A DNA stretch of 64,000 nt from Hofstenia miamia (taxonomy: Eukaryota; Xenacoelomorpha; Acoela; Hofsteniidae): NCBI GenBank assembly GCA_900660155.1, contig CABFPE010000245.1:364834-428833 (forward strand), read 5' to 3'. The notes below the pieces were generated by a model that worked only from the letters and a program-made list of their open reading frames with translations, searched no databases and had not been told where the DNA came from. Below, one piece after another: positions 1 through 13,525 of this stretch (position 1 is the stretch's first letter; each line of letters opens with the position of its first letter). Position numbers and translations under genes: made by a program.

Positions 1-31
<31 letters not shown>
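1..31. repeat. (TA)n microsatellite at window edge
   Basis: Uninterrupted TA dinucleotide run at the very start of the window; its true left end lies outside. Confidence 0.95.
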
Positions 32-33
<2 letters not shown>

Positions 34-2595
34 TGTACCAGAATGCTTGAGACATACTTTTCACGAATGATTTTTTTCTATGCTGGGATGAATAAACTAC
101 TAATAAAAATTATTCTCTACCTGACTGTAGAGAAATCATAATTTTATTAAAAAACTATTCATACATATATCATAGAAAACTCCCCGAACTTTTCACGCCG
201 CTATCATAGAAATAATCTAATATTTCATTTAGCAATCATTAATATATTTGTCATATTGATCACTTGATCTAAAAGAGAAAGAAAATTCCTATCAGAAAAC
301 AACATAGCCAGTCTACTCCTCAAATTTCTATTTGCTAGATAGGCTCATTTTTACAACAAGAAAAAGTGTCTTCGACTTTTGCAAGAATAATTTGGAATTT
401 ATGCGGGAACATGGACTAGAAACTCAAAAGAATGAATTGAAAATTCATATGCAAAATGTAATTGATAATCATCGTTCATATTTACAATATTTTATTTGAT
501 ATTATGCAGTTGTTTTATTTAAATATATGTTTGTTGAAATTAGAATTGTATACCTCAAACATTCTGGTACAACCTATAAAAGCCAAACATCTACTAAATT
601 CTAATGTTAAGAAACATATAAAAACTATATATGGCATATGGAGTTGCCACCAAATGCTCACCCTGATACATAGTAGCTGTTGGGTTCAACAGCCTGATAA
701 ATTTGCACATCACTGTTTAAAACTCAAAGGTAACGCTAATGCATCACTATGTTCCCCTTTTGATCATCTGAAACCAAGATTTTACAACTTTTCATCATTG
801 ATTCGTTGCTTGTCACATGAAATTGATTCGGAATAATATTCATTCTACTATTTCTAAAAGAGTAATTGTAATGCTTGCATTATCAGAAATTGTTGTCTGA
901 CAGATCTGTCTTGTATGGTCGAATGGGCAGAATGAGTCAAAGAGGACCGGGTATATTGGTGCAAAGAAATTGAAATATTATTTTTATTTGCAAGATGAGA
1001 GAATATAAACACTTTATTCGAGCTTAATGAGCTATTCTTGTGGAATACATGAAGTAATATTTACAGGCATTTCATGCAACCAAAATAAGAACATTTGAAT
1101 GTTACTGTATGTCCCAATCAATAGCTACAATACAATCAGTACTTTCTTTAGAGTTTCTAACTCATTACTTGATAAATTAACATTTCCCATTTCAACAGTA
1201 CTATGTAACACAATTACATCTGTGGTTTTCAAAAAAATAGAAATTCTTAGGTAAAACAACAAAAAATCTATGGAACAGTATGCCAAAGCATATTAGCTAA
1301 ATTTTTTGTTAAGTTTTAGTTTGCTTCTCTTTCAAGTAGGCCCTGCTTTGCCTTGAATATTTATCTAAGAAATATTGCGGGAATTAAGGTTTTGTTCTTA
1401 TAATTATTACATTTTTAGTAAATAGCTTGTCAGAAATATGACACTATTTATGTGCAAATAAGTGCAATTTACTGTAACTACACCCAACGCATATCTTTCT
1501 TATTAGCTACAAAATCAATAAAAATTTCGAAAATTAAAAAACGCTTATTTATTTTCTAGCTATTAGTTTGTGGTACATATAAGTTTACTTCATGCATATT
1601 TTGAAACAACTTCCAAATCCTTTGCTAAAAAGAGGAATTTTTCAGTAAGAAGGAAAATAATTTCTTCAAAGATGTCTTGCACAAGCTACTCTTGAGGATG
1701 ATCGTATATCTTATAAATAAACACATCAATGAAATCAAGAATACAGACTAATTTTAACACCAACAAGTGATTTCGGTTTATCAAGCCTTATTAAAACGAG
1801 TTAATAAAAACCAAACAAGTGATGATTAAAGTTGACAAATTTATCTAGGTTTCGTGTTGTCGTAAATTAAAAAGTGGAGCATATTTAAAATTGTGAGAGA
1901 AGCATTATCGAAGGGAAATAGACAAAGTGAAATGAAATAGTATAAAAAGAGAGAGAGCCACAGCTATTATTCCACTTTTAACACACTGTGCATTAAATTT
2001 CATATCGCTATAACAATGGAGCATCAAAGTGAAAATAATGACGTTGTTTTCAACCTATAAGCCTAATCCAACTGAAATTTACTTCAAAAGACAGCAAAGT
2101 ACACTACATTCTATTAAGATTAAAGGAATGAGATGTACAAATTAATTGTCGTTTTGTAAAAGAAACAGTTTGGCACATGTACCTCTCCCATTTGTTACAA
2201 AATTTTGAATAAACAGACATGTAACACTGAATATAAAACTTAATCTAGTTTTACATAGGAATTTCTAAATTACATTATAGGAACATGGCAAAATTGCCAA
2301 ACTCCTTATCACTGAAAGAACTTCTGCTGAGAACTTGAAAGCACCTAAGATATTAAGATCAAGATTTATAATCTACTAAACTCAAGTAGCTTAATAAAAA
2401 TCTTTTAACAGTGCTCTCTGTGATCCATTTCCACACATTAGCAATCCCCAAATACAATTTCTAAAATTCCAACAACCCCATATTTTATTAACAATCTCTC
2501 GCCTCTTCTAACACGTTTCTGAGATTCCAAGTAAAACTTGGAATAATCAGATAAGTAAAAAATATTACAATTTCTGTAGTCATTGTAGTCCTTAA
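32..2595. other. AT-rich sequence with no recognised gene
   Basis: I find no family motif on either strand. The longest open frame (462-836, plus, 124 codons) has low-complexity AT-driven composition and no recognisable domain, so I do not call it a gene. Confidence 0.6.
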
Positions 2596-3013
2596 CAGGT
2601 TGGGAAACGGGCCAACAAGGCTCAACCAGTAAGCGGGAGTCACTCTTAGACGGATAGGATCAAGTCGCTAGGGAGGAACAACACTAAAACATTAAAGGAA
2701 AAATTAAACAATTCAAATATTTGAATCTTTGAAATTTTAAATTTTTTTAGTTATTTATGCATTTTTTTATTTTGTATTATTTTTATTGTTACTTTTATGC
2801 TAAGACATTTTGATGGTATTACGCTAGTAATCTCTTGTTGATCGGAATTGGGCAGCGGGTTAGTATTAGACAGGTTGGGTCAATGCTAGATGGGTGGGAT
2901 CGTACTCTACGGGTGCGATCGGGAATTATTATTATATCGGCAGGAACACAGCGAGTTGAGGTCATTTTTAGACGAACCGGGCGGTGTAAATAAAGTGACC
3001 CGTTTCTTACCTT
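2596..3013. mobile_element. MITE-like non-autonomous DNA transposon (hAT-type ends)
   Basis: A GC-richer 418 bp island in AT-rich DNA is bounded by imperfect inverted ends. The left end reads CAGGTTGGGAAACGGGCCA. The reverse complement of the right end (2996-3013) reads AAGGTAAGAAACGGGTCA. The shared core is GAAACGGGYCA. The 8 bp outside each end (GTCCTTAA and AATCTTAA) match at 5 of 8 positions, compatible with a decayed 8 bp hAT target duplication. The inside holds repeated modules of the form TTAGAC..GG..GGGTC and no coding frame. hAT membership is inferred from the CAGG start and the 8 bp duplication; other families are possible. Confidence 0.45.
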
Positions 3014-5498
3014 AATCTTAAATTCTCTCTAGACAAAAGCTATAAATTTAATGCGAAACACTAAAGCAACAGTGGATAACTAGTTTTTATCTTACTTTTA
3101 TATATCGGATTTGCATTACAAAAACACAATTAGGTAAATGGATTTTACTTTTAAAACTCTAAAAACGTATTTTTAATGGAGAACTGATTTGAAAATTCAG
3201 CTCAAGAATAGGTTAGCAATCAACCCCATTTCGACAGGCATCAGAAAGAATACGCCTTCATGCATTCGCTGATGAAGGTAAGACAGCGCGGGAGATTTCA
3301 CTAAGTAGGAGTCGAGGTGAAATGTGAAAGATGGCACATTCTCATCGAGAGAACAAAGGTTCGTCAACGAACGTCTGCGGGTAGCATGCAGTATGCATTG
3401 GTCATTCAGTTTGAGAAACTCAAAAGCCTTCGTCGATAGGATTTAACTCGATGACTGAATAATTTCCCGATTCCACTGCCTGTTCATATATTCTCTGATT
3501 GAGCAAGACGAGATCATCTTCCGCGCCCCTTAATTTCTCTCAGTCAGAAGTTTCTGTGTGAATTGATTAATCTTGACGCCAGATGAGGTTTTGCAAATGT
3601 CTGGAAATGTCGATCAGAACACATGTAAATCAACACCAATAATCAGTTTCAAAATAATTCCGTTGATAATTGATTTTCAATTAACATAATAGGGATTAAC
3701 TAATAGAAATTGAAACTGATTCCGTTCAAATGCGGTTAACAGATTTTATTTACATTAAACTGCGCAGAAATTTCTCAAAATTGTCTCGAAGTGCTAATAT
3801 CTCAAAAACTAATAAAGATATCCAAAACCTGAAATCACCACCTGATAGAGTTTGGTCTGACTTTGTGCACGGCACGCCTCAGTGGGTTTGAGAGATCTAT
3901 ACACATACAACGAAGCAGTTAAAGGTCATTGTTACTTCCATGGGCTGGAAACCTTTGAAATACATGAACACTAGGCATGGAAAGAATATATTTTTTTTAA
4001 AAATTCGAAATTTTCAAAGAAAGCTTGTTAATCTTTTCAACTTCTTCAGCCACAGTAATACGCTTTAATAGAAATTTTCAACAGTGCATTCAAGCATGTT
4101 CCCCAATCACATGTCCATGCCTCAGGATTTACAAAGTTCGATATAGGTTTGGAGAACATACTTTGTAAATGTGGAAAATAGTTTGTCCTTTTGAAGGACG
4201 CCAGCTTATTTAAGGTTAACTGGACATGACAGAATACCATAAATTTATAAATACTACTTATTTAGTAGTATATACATTACAAATAAAAATAGATGGTCAT
4301 CCATTAAAAATGTTACTACATGACACTACCCCAAACTACTGAGAACCCTCAATAAATTCCGCAAACCTTGAAAATATCAACTGAGTTGAACACCTTCCTT
4401 AGTTACTCTATTTAAAATTATGCCAACTTTACGTCCTTGCCAGCACATAATGCAAATAATTGATAAGTTAAAATCGACCTAATTTTGCACCTGAGCATTA
4501 AGCGAAATCAATATTTTAATTCAGAAAAGACATATCATTTAAAGAAGATTTGCACCTCAATCTTACAAATGTATTCATTACATTAAAACTTTGTATTTGT
4601 ATGCAATGCTAGAATGGATTTAAATTAACTAGTGTTCAGCGGGAACAGGATTTTCTTCGCCAGAGTCCCGTGAAATTTTCTGGTCTCATAGTTCCATTGG
4701 CCATTGGTATCACAGTATAACTCTATTTTGACCAAAATTAGCAAAAATTATGAGTAATATTCTGAAATTCGTGGTCTCGTCTTCTTCATTTTTGGTCCCA
4801 GTCGAATTGTGTCTTTTAGTCCCAGTTCCCAATCGCATGTGACTAGGCGGTCCCAAAGAAGAGTAATATCAACTAGTCGCATATTGCCTGTGAACAGAAG
4901 AATTTAATGAACAACGTAAAATTTTAACATTTGCACATGGCATGTTATAGACTTATTGTGAGTCGAATATTGGGCACACGAATTCTGAATTAATAAGTTA
5001 TAAATTTTAGCGAATGTAGCAATAAATCGTCCTAATTTTAATAACTAATAAATTTTCAATATTTAATGTACGCTGTAAATATTTAACGGAGAAATTAACG
5101 ACTGAGGGACATGAATAAATGGAACGTTAATTCCGAGGATTACAATTTCATAAAAAGTTCAAAATTCATTGATGAATCCACAGCCAATTACGCTTGTGCA
5201 CATGCGCAATAAGTAGAGGCAACCAGTTAACATATGAAATTACAAACTAAATCCAATACTGTACAACACATGACAGTTGTAAACAACAAACAACATTAGT
5301 AATTACTGTCCACATTCCAACTTGAGTGGTAATTAAATTGGCATATACGTGAAAAGAATATCAGTAAAGAAAACATTTATAACTACAAACTGTAGTTACT
5401 ATAAACACGTTTAGTCTGTGCTGACACGTTTGGATTCGTTTCTAATGCATGCTACATTTTGAAAGAGTTTGAAAAGCATATCATAATAATCTTCTGAA

Positions 5499-5533
<35 letters not shown>

Positions 5534-6963
5534 GCATATTAACTAAGGCTTGCACTGTTTAAATTAGAAAATTTAGGGAATTTTTTACTGAAAATTTAAT
5601 TTTAGGGGGCAACTGCACCCCTCTTTTCCGCCAAGCTGAACGGAAGAATACACATTTTACATTTCTTCCTTGTCGAATTGTGAGTATGTTTGCAGTACCA
5701 GCGGGAAAATTCTTACTGACATACCTGATAGAATTAAAAACTTTGCAATGTGTAATTTACAATTTGGTCTGATTTCATATTGTATTCGATATTATAAAAA
5801 AACGATGCGAACATGTAACTGAATCGACCGGGCTTCCGAAAATTCTAAACACCCGAAGCACTAAATTAGAAAGATCACGACGCGATGAATGTTGGAAAAT
5901 ATATTACAAAGCTAAATTACATTTAATTTATTAATACCGCACAGTTGACACCAATATAAGCATATATTTATCTATGTTAAAAACTATTATATTAGTAGAC
6001 AGTATTACTAAGGGATGCAGAGACTAAAACTAATTAACGTAAAATGAAGAATGTCACTAGTATAGAGATTTTTCCAAATTAGTTTTATTTACTTCTAAAT
6101 TTAAATTTTCTGTTATCGTTAAAAAATTCACTGATTAATAGTTGACAAGACAAATTTTTATACCAAATTGATACTTATGTGCTGTTACACTGGGATTGAG
6201 CAGAATTTATAATACATTATTTATTGTAAGTAGTTTGTAAATGGACAAGGGCCGCATATATTTAGCCTGAAAATATATCATTGGAAATTGCAACTCCTAT
6301 TGTAGTTGGGATTTTGATTCCATAAAATCGAAAAGATTTTCTACGCTTCCATTACTGATGTGACCTTCGCTCAAAGCCATGCTCATTGTGCTTTTAAAGT
6401 AACACGGAAAAAGAAGATGTCTTTGCATACAAATCAAGAATCCTTAATTTTGGACTATCTGAAAAATGATGGTTTGAGCAAAAACATTATCATTCAACTC
6501 AACTGGTTTACCAATTTTTTTCCCAAGACCCAGCTAAGACAGAAAGTCAATTTTATTTTATTAGGTTCAAGTCGCATTGTTTTGGAATAAACCACTCAAC
6601 ATGCAGAAAGTCGATGAATCCCTACATGCTTCCCAATCGCGTAATTGGGCAGTAACGAATTAACTAATGATAACAGCTAATAGAGCGAAGCCCAAATAAC
6701 AAAGGAGCAAAGAAATAAACCTGTGTAACCAACTTACAACTCTGCCCTGCACACACTTGACATACCGCATGCAAATCATGATTAAAGAATCAAGAACATT
6801 TAACTATCAAATAGCACTACTTTGAAGAATGTTGAATATTTGGAATGTCTGAGTTTGGCTGAACGTAATAATCAATTGCGAATGCCACAATATTAATAAA
6901 TTTATTTCTATTTTATGCATCCGGGATATATTTCTATCCGGTTTTATAGCATATATTGATAAA
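3014..6963. other. Intergenic sequence, no recognised gene
   Basis: Mostly AT-rich. About 3220-3560 is a CpG-richer island, open for roughly 80 codons on the minus strand without a clear start; the translation matches nothing I know. About 4630-4860 is also GC-richer, with repeated TCCCAGT/GGTCCC words but no convincing terminal repeats. Confidence 0.5.
5502..5530. repeat. (TA)n microsatellite
   Basis: Uninterrupted TA dinucleotide run within non-coding DNA. Confidence 0.9.
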
Positions 6964-7166
6964 TACAGTAAACATCAAATTATTATAGATACCTAGAATT
7001 TATTACAGAAAGTGTTCTAGAAAATGTCCATGAAATGCCAATTGTTTCATATTCATTCCAGCTATGTACTATGATTCAATGATATGAATTGATATATTTT
7101 ATATTACAAAATAGTTAGCCATGAAAATTTTTTAATTAAGCGCAGCAAATTATTATGGACATCTAG
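6964..7166. repeat. Left IR/DR of the Tc1-like element (outer 6964-6993, inner 7143-7166)
   Basis: Outer and inner copies are direct repeats of each other (about 20 of 24 positions identical over CATCAAATTATTATAGATAC versus CAGCAAATTATTATGGACAT and the next bases). In Tc1 families such paired copies are transposase binding sites; binding here is inferred. Confidence 0.75.
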
Positions 7167-8194
7167 ATTTGCACTACATTTGCGCTGCATGCATATATAT
7201 TTGCAGCCAATTATCACTTACATTGCATTGCCTATCATATAACAGAAATTTGCAGTACAAATATATACCATTTGTTAACATCTTTCACTACAAAATGGGC
7301 AAACAAGCAGACCTTACAAATTTGGAAATCAATCTTGCAAATGGACTAGCAGCCTTTACTTTCAGCCACGCAGTTGAAACTAGAAGCAAAGTCAAATGGC
7401 ATTGATGTTTCAACAAGCACAACTCAAAGAATGCTAACGAAAATGGGTTGTGCCTCGATCAGACCCCACAAAGTTCCAAAATTGACCAAGAAAATGATGA
7501 AGAAGAGACTAGATTTTGCAAGAGCACATTCTGATTGGACAATTAATGATTAGCATCAGGTTTCGTTCAGTGATGAGAGTACTTTTGAGTGCAAAATGGC
7601 ATCAAAAAGACGAGTATGGCATTCAGCTGGTCAAACATTGCCACTCCATCAAAAGGTGAAGCACCCCATAAAGGTTATGGTGTGGAATGTGATTAATTTT
7701 AATGGCGCCGGATGATTACATATATGTGATGGAATGTTGAATTCCATCAAGTACATAGACATTCTAAAAAACAAGCTTCTACCACAGCTCAATGACTGGT
7801 ATGACTCTTTGGATAACTGCATATTGATGCAAGATGGGGCACCATGCCACACAGCAAAATGGTTACTAAATTTTTGAGATCAGAAGGAATTTCTCTTCTT
7901 TCGTGACCTGCTAACTCAGCCCGTAAAATGTGTTTATTTTGATTACTTATTGTGGAAATAAATTAGATTATACACAAAATGTTTATAGTGTCCATAATAA
8001 TTTGACCAGGAAATGTTTAAGTACACACATGTAAATTTTCTCCATTAGTATTTGTATAACAAAATAACAATTGAAATCAGTAAAACTAATAATAGTTTTT
8101 GATTAAAAATGAATGCTATATTTGCATAAAACAATATGGTATGTGCCTAATAATGATTGCATAACTGGTGTTCATAATAATTTGATGCATACTG
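6966..8194 (+). mobile_element. Tc1-like DNA transposon with IR/DR ends, decayed
   Basis: A 1229 bp element lies between TA dinucleotides (6964-6965 and 8195-8196), the expected Tc1/mariner target duplication. The left end reads CAGTAAACATCAAATTATTA; the right end in reverse complement reads CAGTATGCATCAAATTATTA. Each end carries a second, inner copy of the repeat core: CAAATTATTATGGACA at 7146-7161 and its reverse complement at 7989-8004. The inner copies lie about 170-180 bp inside the outer ones. This is the IR/DR arrangement known from Sleeping Beauty-type Tc1 elements. A broken transposase lies between them. Confidence 0.85.
7290..7960 (+). pseudogene. Tc1/mariner transposase remnant
   Basis: This is the transposase of the surrounding element, an enzyme that cuts and pastes the DNA through three acidic residues. 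The start resembles a Tc1 N-terminus (MGKQADLTNLE, about 7294). The first catalytic region reads FSDESTFECK (about 7564). The second reads LMQDGAPCHTAKW (about 7829). The third region is degraded, and a PANSA-like scrap before it is in another frame. Several stops and frame changes occur between 7400 and 7950, so it is dead. The order of the motifs and the matching terminal repeats make the assignment firm; the exact Tc1 subgroup is not clear. Confidence 0.8.
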
Positions 8195-8196
8195 TA
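7980..8196. repeat. Right IR/DR of the Tc1-like element (inner 7980-8007, outer 8167-8196)
   Basis: The inner TGTCCATAATAATTTG and the outer TTCATAATAATTTGATGCAT are inverted relative to the left pair, with about 180 bp between copies. Confidence 0.75.
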
Positions 8197-10160
8197 TATT
8201 TAAGCAATTTTGAGATAAATCGTTTATAGCTGTGCTAATAACTGCAAAGATTGCAAATATTCTAAATTGGGCAATAAACAAGAAGAATAGTGTGGAATCA
8301 GGCACCTTTAAAGTGCGTGCGAGATTCCATATTTCACGCTATGATTCTGTACGATCATGGCCCACCATGGAAGAAAAGTTGATTAAAGAAAATGCAAAAA
8401 ATCAAATCAATCCGAATATTAGCTACCGGGAAATATTTTGGTTTTGAATATAAACTTAACATTTTAACAGTCTTTAGTCTCAATGAGCTTGGTTCCATTC
8501 AGAAAATATTTTGCACTGGATAATTGGTCTTATCCAGGCGGATCCGCGAAAAACACCATGTTGAGTCGTGTTCAGTTATTAAAATCAATATCGAGTTGAG
8601 ATTTTAATTTTTATATTTATTACATAAATTGTACAATTCACAATTTTTATCAGCAATAAAAGTGTTGATACAAAACACTTGAGATTTATGTACATGTTCA
8701 TTATACATTATAAAACAATTTAAAATAAAACAAACTGTATTATAATTCAGCCGTGTTGTAACTATATTATTTTCAAACAAAAAAGAATTCATTTTTAATT
8801 TCGTATAATTCAAATAAGGTCACATTAACAGCTAGGAGATATAGCGGAACCACGCACAGGTCGGATTAAATTACAGTCAGATGATGCAAGAGTTAAAGAA
8901 TTAATGTTGTTCTAAAACTATTGTTCATGTTTCTATCGACAAATTTTAAGTGGATAAGTACATTAAAAAATTTGGAATTCATGTTGTTTATAAACTTACT
9001 ATATTAGAAATAATAATACATAAAGTAAAATATGATTCTACGGAGTGGAGAGGAAACTTTTTGAAAAAAATTATTATAAATCAGATTACAACAGAATTCT
9101 TAATCAAAAAACTGTGATAGCATCTATTCGAATTGGAAGCAGACTATAAGAAAAGTTGATCTAAGAACATATCAAGCGCACCATGTATGCTTCAGCTAAC
9201 CCTGTTCCTTCAGTAATTAAGAACACGACTTTAAGATATGTGTAGCAAGCATTTCAACAGCGTTGAACAACCACCTATTCTAGCACTAAGAAGTCCTTCC
9301 CCAAACAATCCAGGTGCATAATATTAAATTCATTGTGATTGGAATTAAACCTGCTTTGTAGGCATTGATAATGCAAATACTATGGCTATTTAAATATTAA
9401 AAAATCGTATTGCTTAGTTATCGATTGGTTATCATTGTAATTTGCCAGACGATAAAAATACAAATTATAAATATGCAACATCAAAGATTATAAGATTATT
9501 TCTTAAAACAACTGCCTAATAATGGGAATTTAATAATCAAACTTCATTGCCTTGGCGATGTGCAGTGTCTTAAAAAGCTATTGCAAGAATTTACGAAAAA
9601 GATTGGTTAAATCGGTAATGCTAATTGTGACAGAAAGCTTATAAATCAAACAACGATAAAAACTGAAAGCACTTAAATTAAATGCATGCACTTAACATTT
9701 GAAACAAAGCTTTAGAATGTGTTACAGTTACTTATTTAACGCGTAAATTCCCGCTAATTGACAAAAGACCTTTCCATAAAGTATGTTATGGACATTTCAC
9801 TAATCTAATTTGCTCCGCAGCGCAAAAATTAATTGACACAAATAGAAAGATTTCCAAATTGGACATTCGAGAAAATGTGAAGGTTGCAGATCAATTATTC
9901 ATATACTAAATATAGGAACGAAAGCTATTCAAAATAAATTACTAGAATTATATATTGCGTTAAGCCACAATACCTACAATCGAAGGGCAGGGTGTTGGAT
10001 AAAGGAATGTAAAAAATGGGCAAAATTTAAGTAATAATGCCAGCTGATTGCGGTAAAAAACACTTAATGAAGAAAATATATTAGCATAACGATTGAGTGG
10101 TTTTCTAGCGCCTCTACATCTACACTAAGATACTTACATTTCAATGAAAAAAGTCGAATT
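8197..10160. other. Intergenic, nothing recognised
   Basis: AT-rich. An open frame at 8232-8447 has no domain I recognise and is not called. Confidence 0.5.
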
Positions 10161-10449
10161 TCACGAAACCAATGGTTTTTTCTTAGGCAATGCATCCTTC
10201 GGAGTAGTCATGTTATCAGCCTGATTCTCCCCAGAAATAACACTTGTGCAAAATATCATTTTCTCGTTTTGAATTTTCTGCAAAAATTGCTGCAATTTTA
10301 TATGGTTGATGCTATGCACCAGCCTTTTCGTCCTTGCAATTGCGACAGAATTTCACATAAGTGTGAATTTGCTGCTTTATGTGGTCTATTTCAAACTTGA
10401 GCTGCAGTTTGAACAAGCTATCATAGACACTTAGCGTAAAATTTTGCAT
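10161..10449 (-). pseudogene. Possible coding remnant or two-exon small gene, unknown product
   Basis: On the minus strand a 45-codon frame opens with an ATG at 10449 in good context (CACCATGC) and reads MQNFTLSVYDSLFKLQLKFE, then a Lys/Gln-rich stretch with VKFCRNCKDEKAG, to a stop at 10312. In the next frame an open stretch continues directly (HSINHIKLQQFLQKIQNEKM) to a stop at 10161. Both halves have protein-like, helical, charged composition, unlike nearby AT-driven frames. They could be one decayed gene with a single frame change, or two exons (a GT lies at the switch). I do not recognise the family. Confidence that this was coding is modest. Confidence 0.3.
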
Positions 10450-13440
10450 GGTGAACAAAATTGCGTTTCAGCAAATTTAAACAAAAATTGCGTTACTGTG
10501 TAAAAAATTGCAAATGCAACCAAATCCGCGCTCTGCCTTCAATTTACAAAAAAATTATTTAGATCAATGGTATAATTTTGGTTATATGCGAGTCAAAATA
10601 AACCTATGCAAGTCTTGAGAGTAGATCTTAGATCAAGACAGACTGATTTATCAAGAAAATATTTTTCAAATTTATATAGGAAAGTTTAGAAAATAATTTG
10701 TTGGTTTTTATAATATAGCCAAATTTGCATTTTGTGTGCGTGTTTGAAACGAAGAATGAATGTTGATAAGTTTATCATAATTCAATGTGCTTTTAGAAAA
10801 ATTTCCGTATCTTGAGCTGGTTCTGTCTAAAAGCAAAAAACATTGTTTTAAACGCTCAAAACGTTTTTTTTGTAAAAAAATACACTTTTTTTGCCAACCT
10901 TGTATATGTGATCGTTTTATGCCTGCGAGGCCGCATTTAGGATGCAGTCTACTCTATTTTAGAAATTTACCGATAAACAGATGTATCTGCAATTTTTGCA
11001 TCAAGTGCAAGAAATAATATCAAGGCGTATGTTGAACTATTGACTTTATGAAAACCTAATTAATTCTGATCTAGAAACATTTATCACCTACATTGTGAAT
11101 ATTTCCATTTAAAAAACGCAAATGAAACAATGATTACTCAAAGAGCTTAAGATGATACACTTATAACAATTATAAACGCTTGATAAATTCTGATGTTTCG
11201 TAGAAATAACAATCAAGGAATGACGCAAAATATTTCGACTTGTATAACGCAGAGTGTTTTTACGATGCTTCCTAGTGCAAATTTTCAATTAATCTCAAAG
11301 GATAACAATCACGTAACTGTCAAATTTCGAAACGTGGGTTATATTCCCACAAAAAAAACTGTTTTAACGCGCAGACCCATAGATGCATTTGACGCGAAAA
11401 AGGAAAATTCCGCGCAAGTAAGGTTTTTAAACTTGTTCGGGCATTTAAATTTGAATAGTGTCTACGTACAGCATAGTAAAATACTTAGATTTTCCGCTCT
11501 CAACTCCAACTGGAAACTAACTTTTCATTGATGACATACCAGGTGTGCAACAAGGATTTTGTAATTTAAAATCATTTTGAATTTCTTTTAAAGCTACCGG
11601 AATTGCAGGAAAGAGTTCTAGGAATACTACAATTGCATTGTGTCGCTGAACTCAGAGTTTCACATATTCACATACAGTTAGATCGTCTTTATGAAATAGT
11701 GGGATGGTGTTCAATAGAATTTTTCAGAAACAGGGAACGTTTCCGAACTTGAGATATATGATTCCGACCCTATTTCAGACTTTAAGCTGCTCTAATAACG
11801 AGATTTATATTACAGCTGCAAGAGTGTGTATATATTGGAATTGCAATGTTATCTTGCAGTTTGTAGTTGCAGCAACATCATGTCCTTGACCACGAACAAT
11901 GCACCACCAAGGGCATCCTTCGAAAGTTCTGATAGAATCAGCTTAGTAAAAACAGCTATTGCAATCATATATTTATATAGATATTGAAGACATAGAATGT
12001 TGCTAGACACATATAAATATGCTGTGAAAGATATAATTTGCTACAGCAGTGACTACAAAAATATAAGAATTGCTAGCCAAGGGGTTCGGTCGAACCCCCT
12101 CCCCCATTCTGCGTACACCATTGCCCCCTCACAGATTAGTCTACTTGAATCTATTAGATATAAACATAAATTAGTTTTGTTTGATTCTCCTGGTTGCTCT
12201 AATTAAAGTATGGCAAAAATCAATCCTACGCATACGCACACATATTCATCTTTAATTGAATTATTAACTACAAAGTGAAATTCAGAATAATTAATGATTT
12301 TCAACTCCCATTTTTAAATGGAAATTTCCAGAGCTACGGATAAATTAAAAGCGGTAAAACTGCATTTTCTCAGTTTTAAAAAAAATGAGAAATTGACTGA
12401 AATTTTGATTTATGTATTCTTAGATAAATAACTTTAAAAATTAATGATTAAAGTAGTGTATCAAAATGAGAATTTTACATCTTTTTAATGTTTATTTGGT
12501 TAATCGCTCCTAATATTACGCTGAGAATTAAATTGATTTTTTATGTCGAAATCAAAATTGCTTTCAATGAGTTTTACTGTAGTAGACAATACTGTTGTGT
12601 GAATAATTAATATCTGATGCATAAAAACACAATTTAGAGTTTAATTGATCACGATAGGAAAGCAGAAATACGGAATTGTGTCACCCTATCATGCTTCAAT
12701 AGAAAATGTGTCCAGACGACAAATCCAAGAAATCGGAATGTATTGTGGGCATTTGCAATGCAATAAACGAATTTGATAACAACGAAAATTATTTGTACGA
12801 TTAAAAAGTTAATGTCTAACTATGTAATGACATATTTATAAGGTCCTGCACGTACCCGAAATTCGAGTCGAGGTCCAAAAACCCAACTCGAAATTTCGAG
12901 AAATGGAAACGAACTAAATAGTAGTTTGAATGGCATTTATTTTTCTTTAAATTTTGTCGAATAATCCATTAATCTTTTACTCAAACTTTTCGTCATTCGA
13001 TCAACAGCGAATAGTTTGCCTGATGGCTGAGAAAATCCATGAGTTTCAAAAAATCAAAGAAATTATATCAACTGTTAAACATTCAAATGAAAATAATGCA
13101 AAAAAATTCAATAAGACTCCATTCGCCTACTGACTGTTCAGCACTTCAAAACAAAACGCAAGCTTTGCTGCTTTAACCACAACTAGTAGGTTTATAAATT
13201 TACGAAAAAAGGCTCTTCTGGGAAATAGCGATTGGGGAACACAAGAGATAAAGTATGAACTATTTAAAGTTGCTTTGAAGGTCGAAAAGCTCATGAGTAC
13301 TCGGATTGATGAATGCCTTTACTCTTAATAAACACCTGTGTACTGCTACAAGCAATTAAATATTACACTCAGCAAGTTTCGGCTTTGGCCCGAAATTTCA
13401 GAATTCAAAAACGGATTTTAATGAAGGCTCCCAATGCGGA
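10450..13440. other. Intergenic, nothing firmly recognised
   Basis: Open frames at 10787-11017, 11193-11531, 11704-11889 and 11997-12206 lack recognisable domains. A GC-rich block near 12080-12140 contains a GGTTCGGTCGAACC palindrome, and 12841-12905 holds ACTCGAA-type words like those in the MITE at 25.3 kb. Neither has paired ends that I can see. Confidence 0.45.
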
Positions 13441-13449
13441 TGAAAATGA

Positions 13450-13525
13450 AAACGCATGCAAGGGAGGCCATTACGTTGTTTGACCGGATCTGACCTGGGA
13501 TCTTGGAGTTCAAATCTTCCGTAAT
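13450..13525 (+). mobile_element. tRNA-derived SINE relic
   Basis: The stretch GGCCATTACGTTGTTTGACC, then GGATCTGACCTGGGATCTTG and GAGTTCAAATCTTCC reads like the D-arm, anticodon arm and T-arm of a tRNA-derived SINE head. The B-box-like AGTTCAAATCT matches the Pol III consensus at 9 of 11 positions. I cannot define a body or tail. Confidence 0.4.

Noticed and set aside
462-836. 124-codon plus-strand frame as a gene
   Set aside because: AT-driven composition, no domain, no splice or promoter support.
4630-4870. MITE with TCCCAGT/GGTCCC repeats
   Set aside because: Inverted ends could not be aligned beyond about 6 bp.
11193-11531. 112-codon frame as a gene
   Set aside because: No recognisable domain and no supporting context; chance ORF cannot be excluded.
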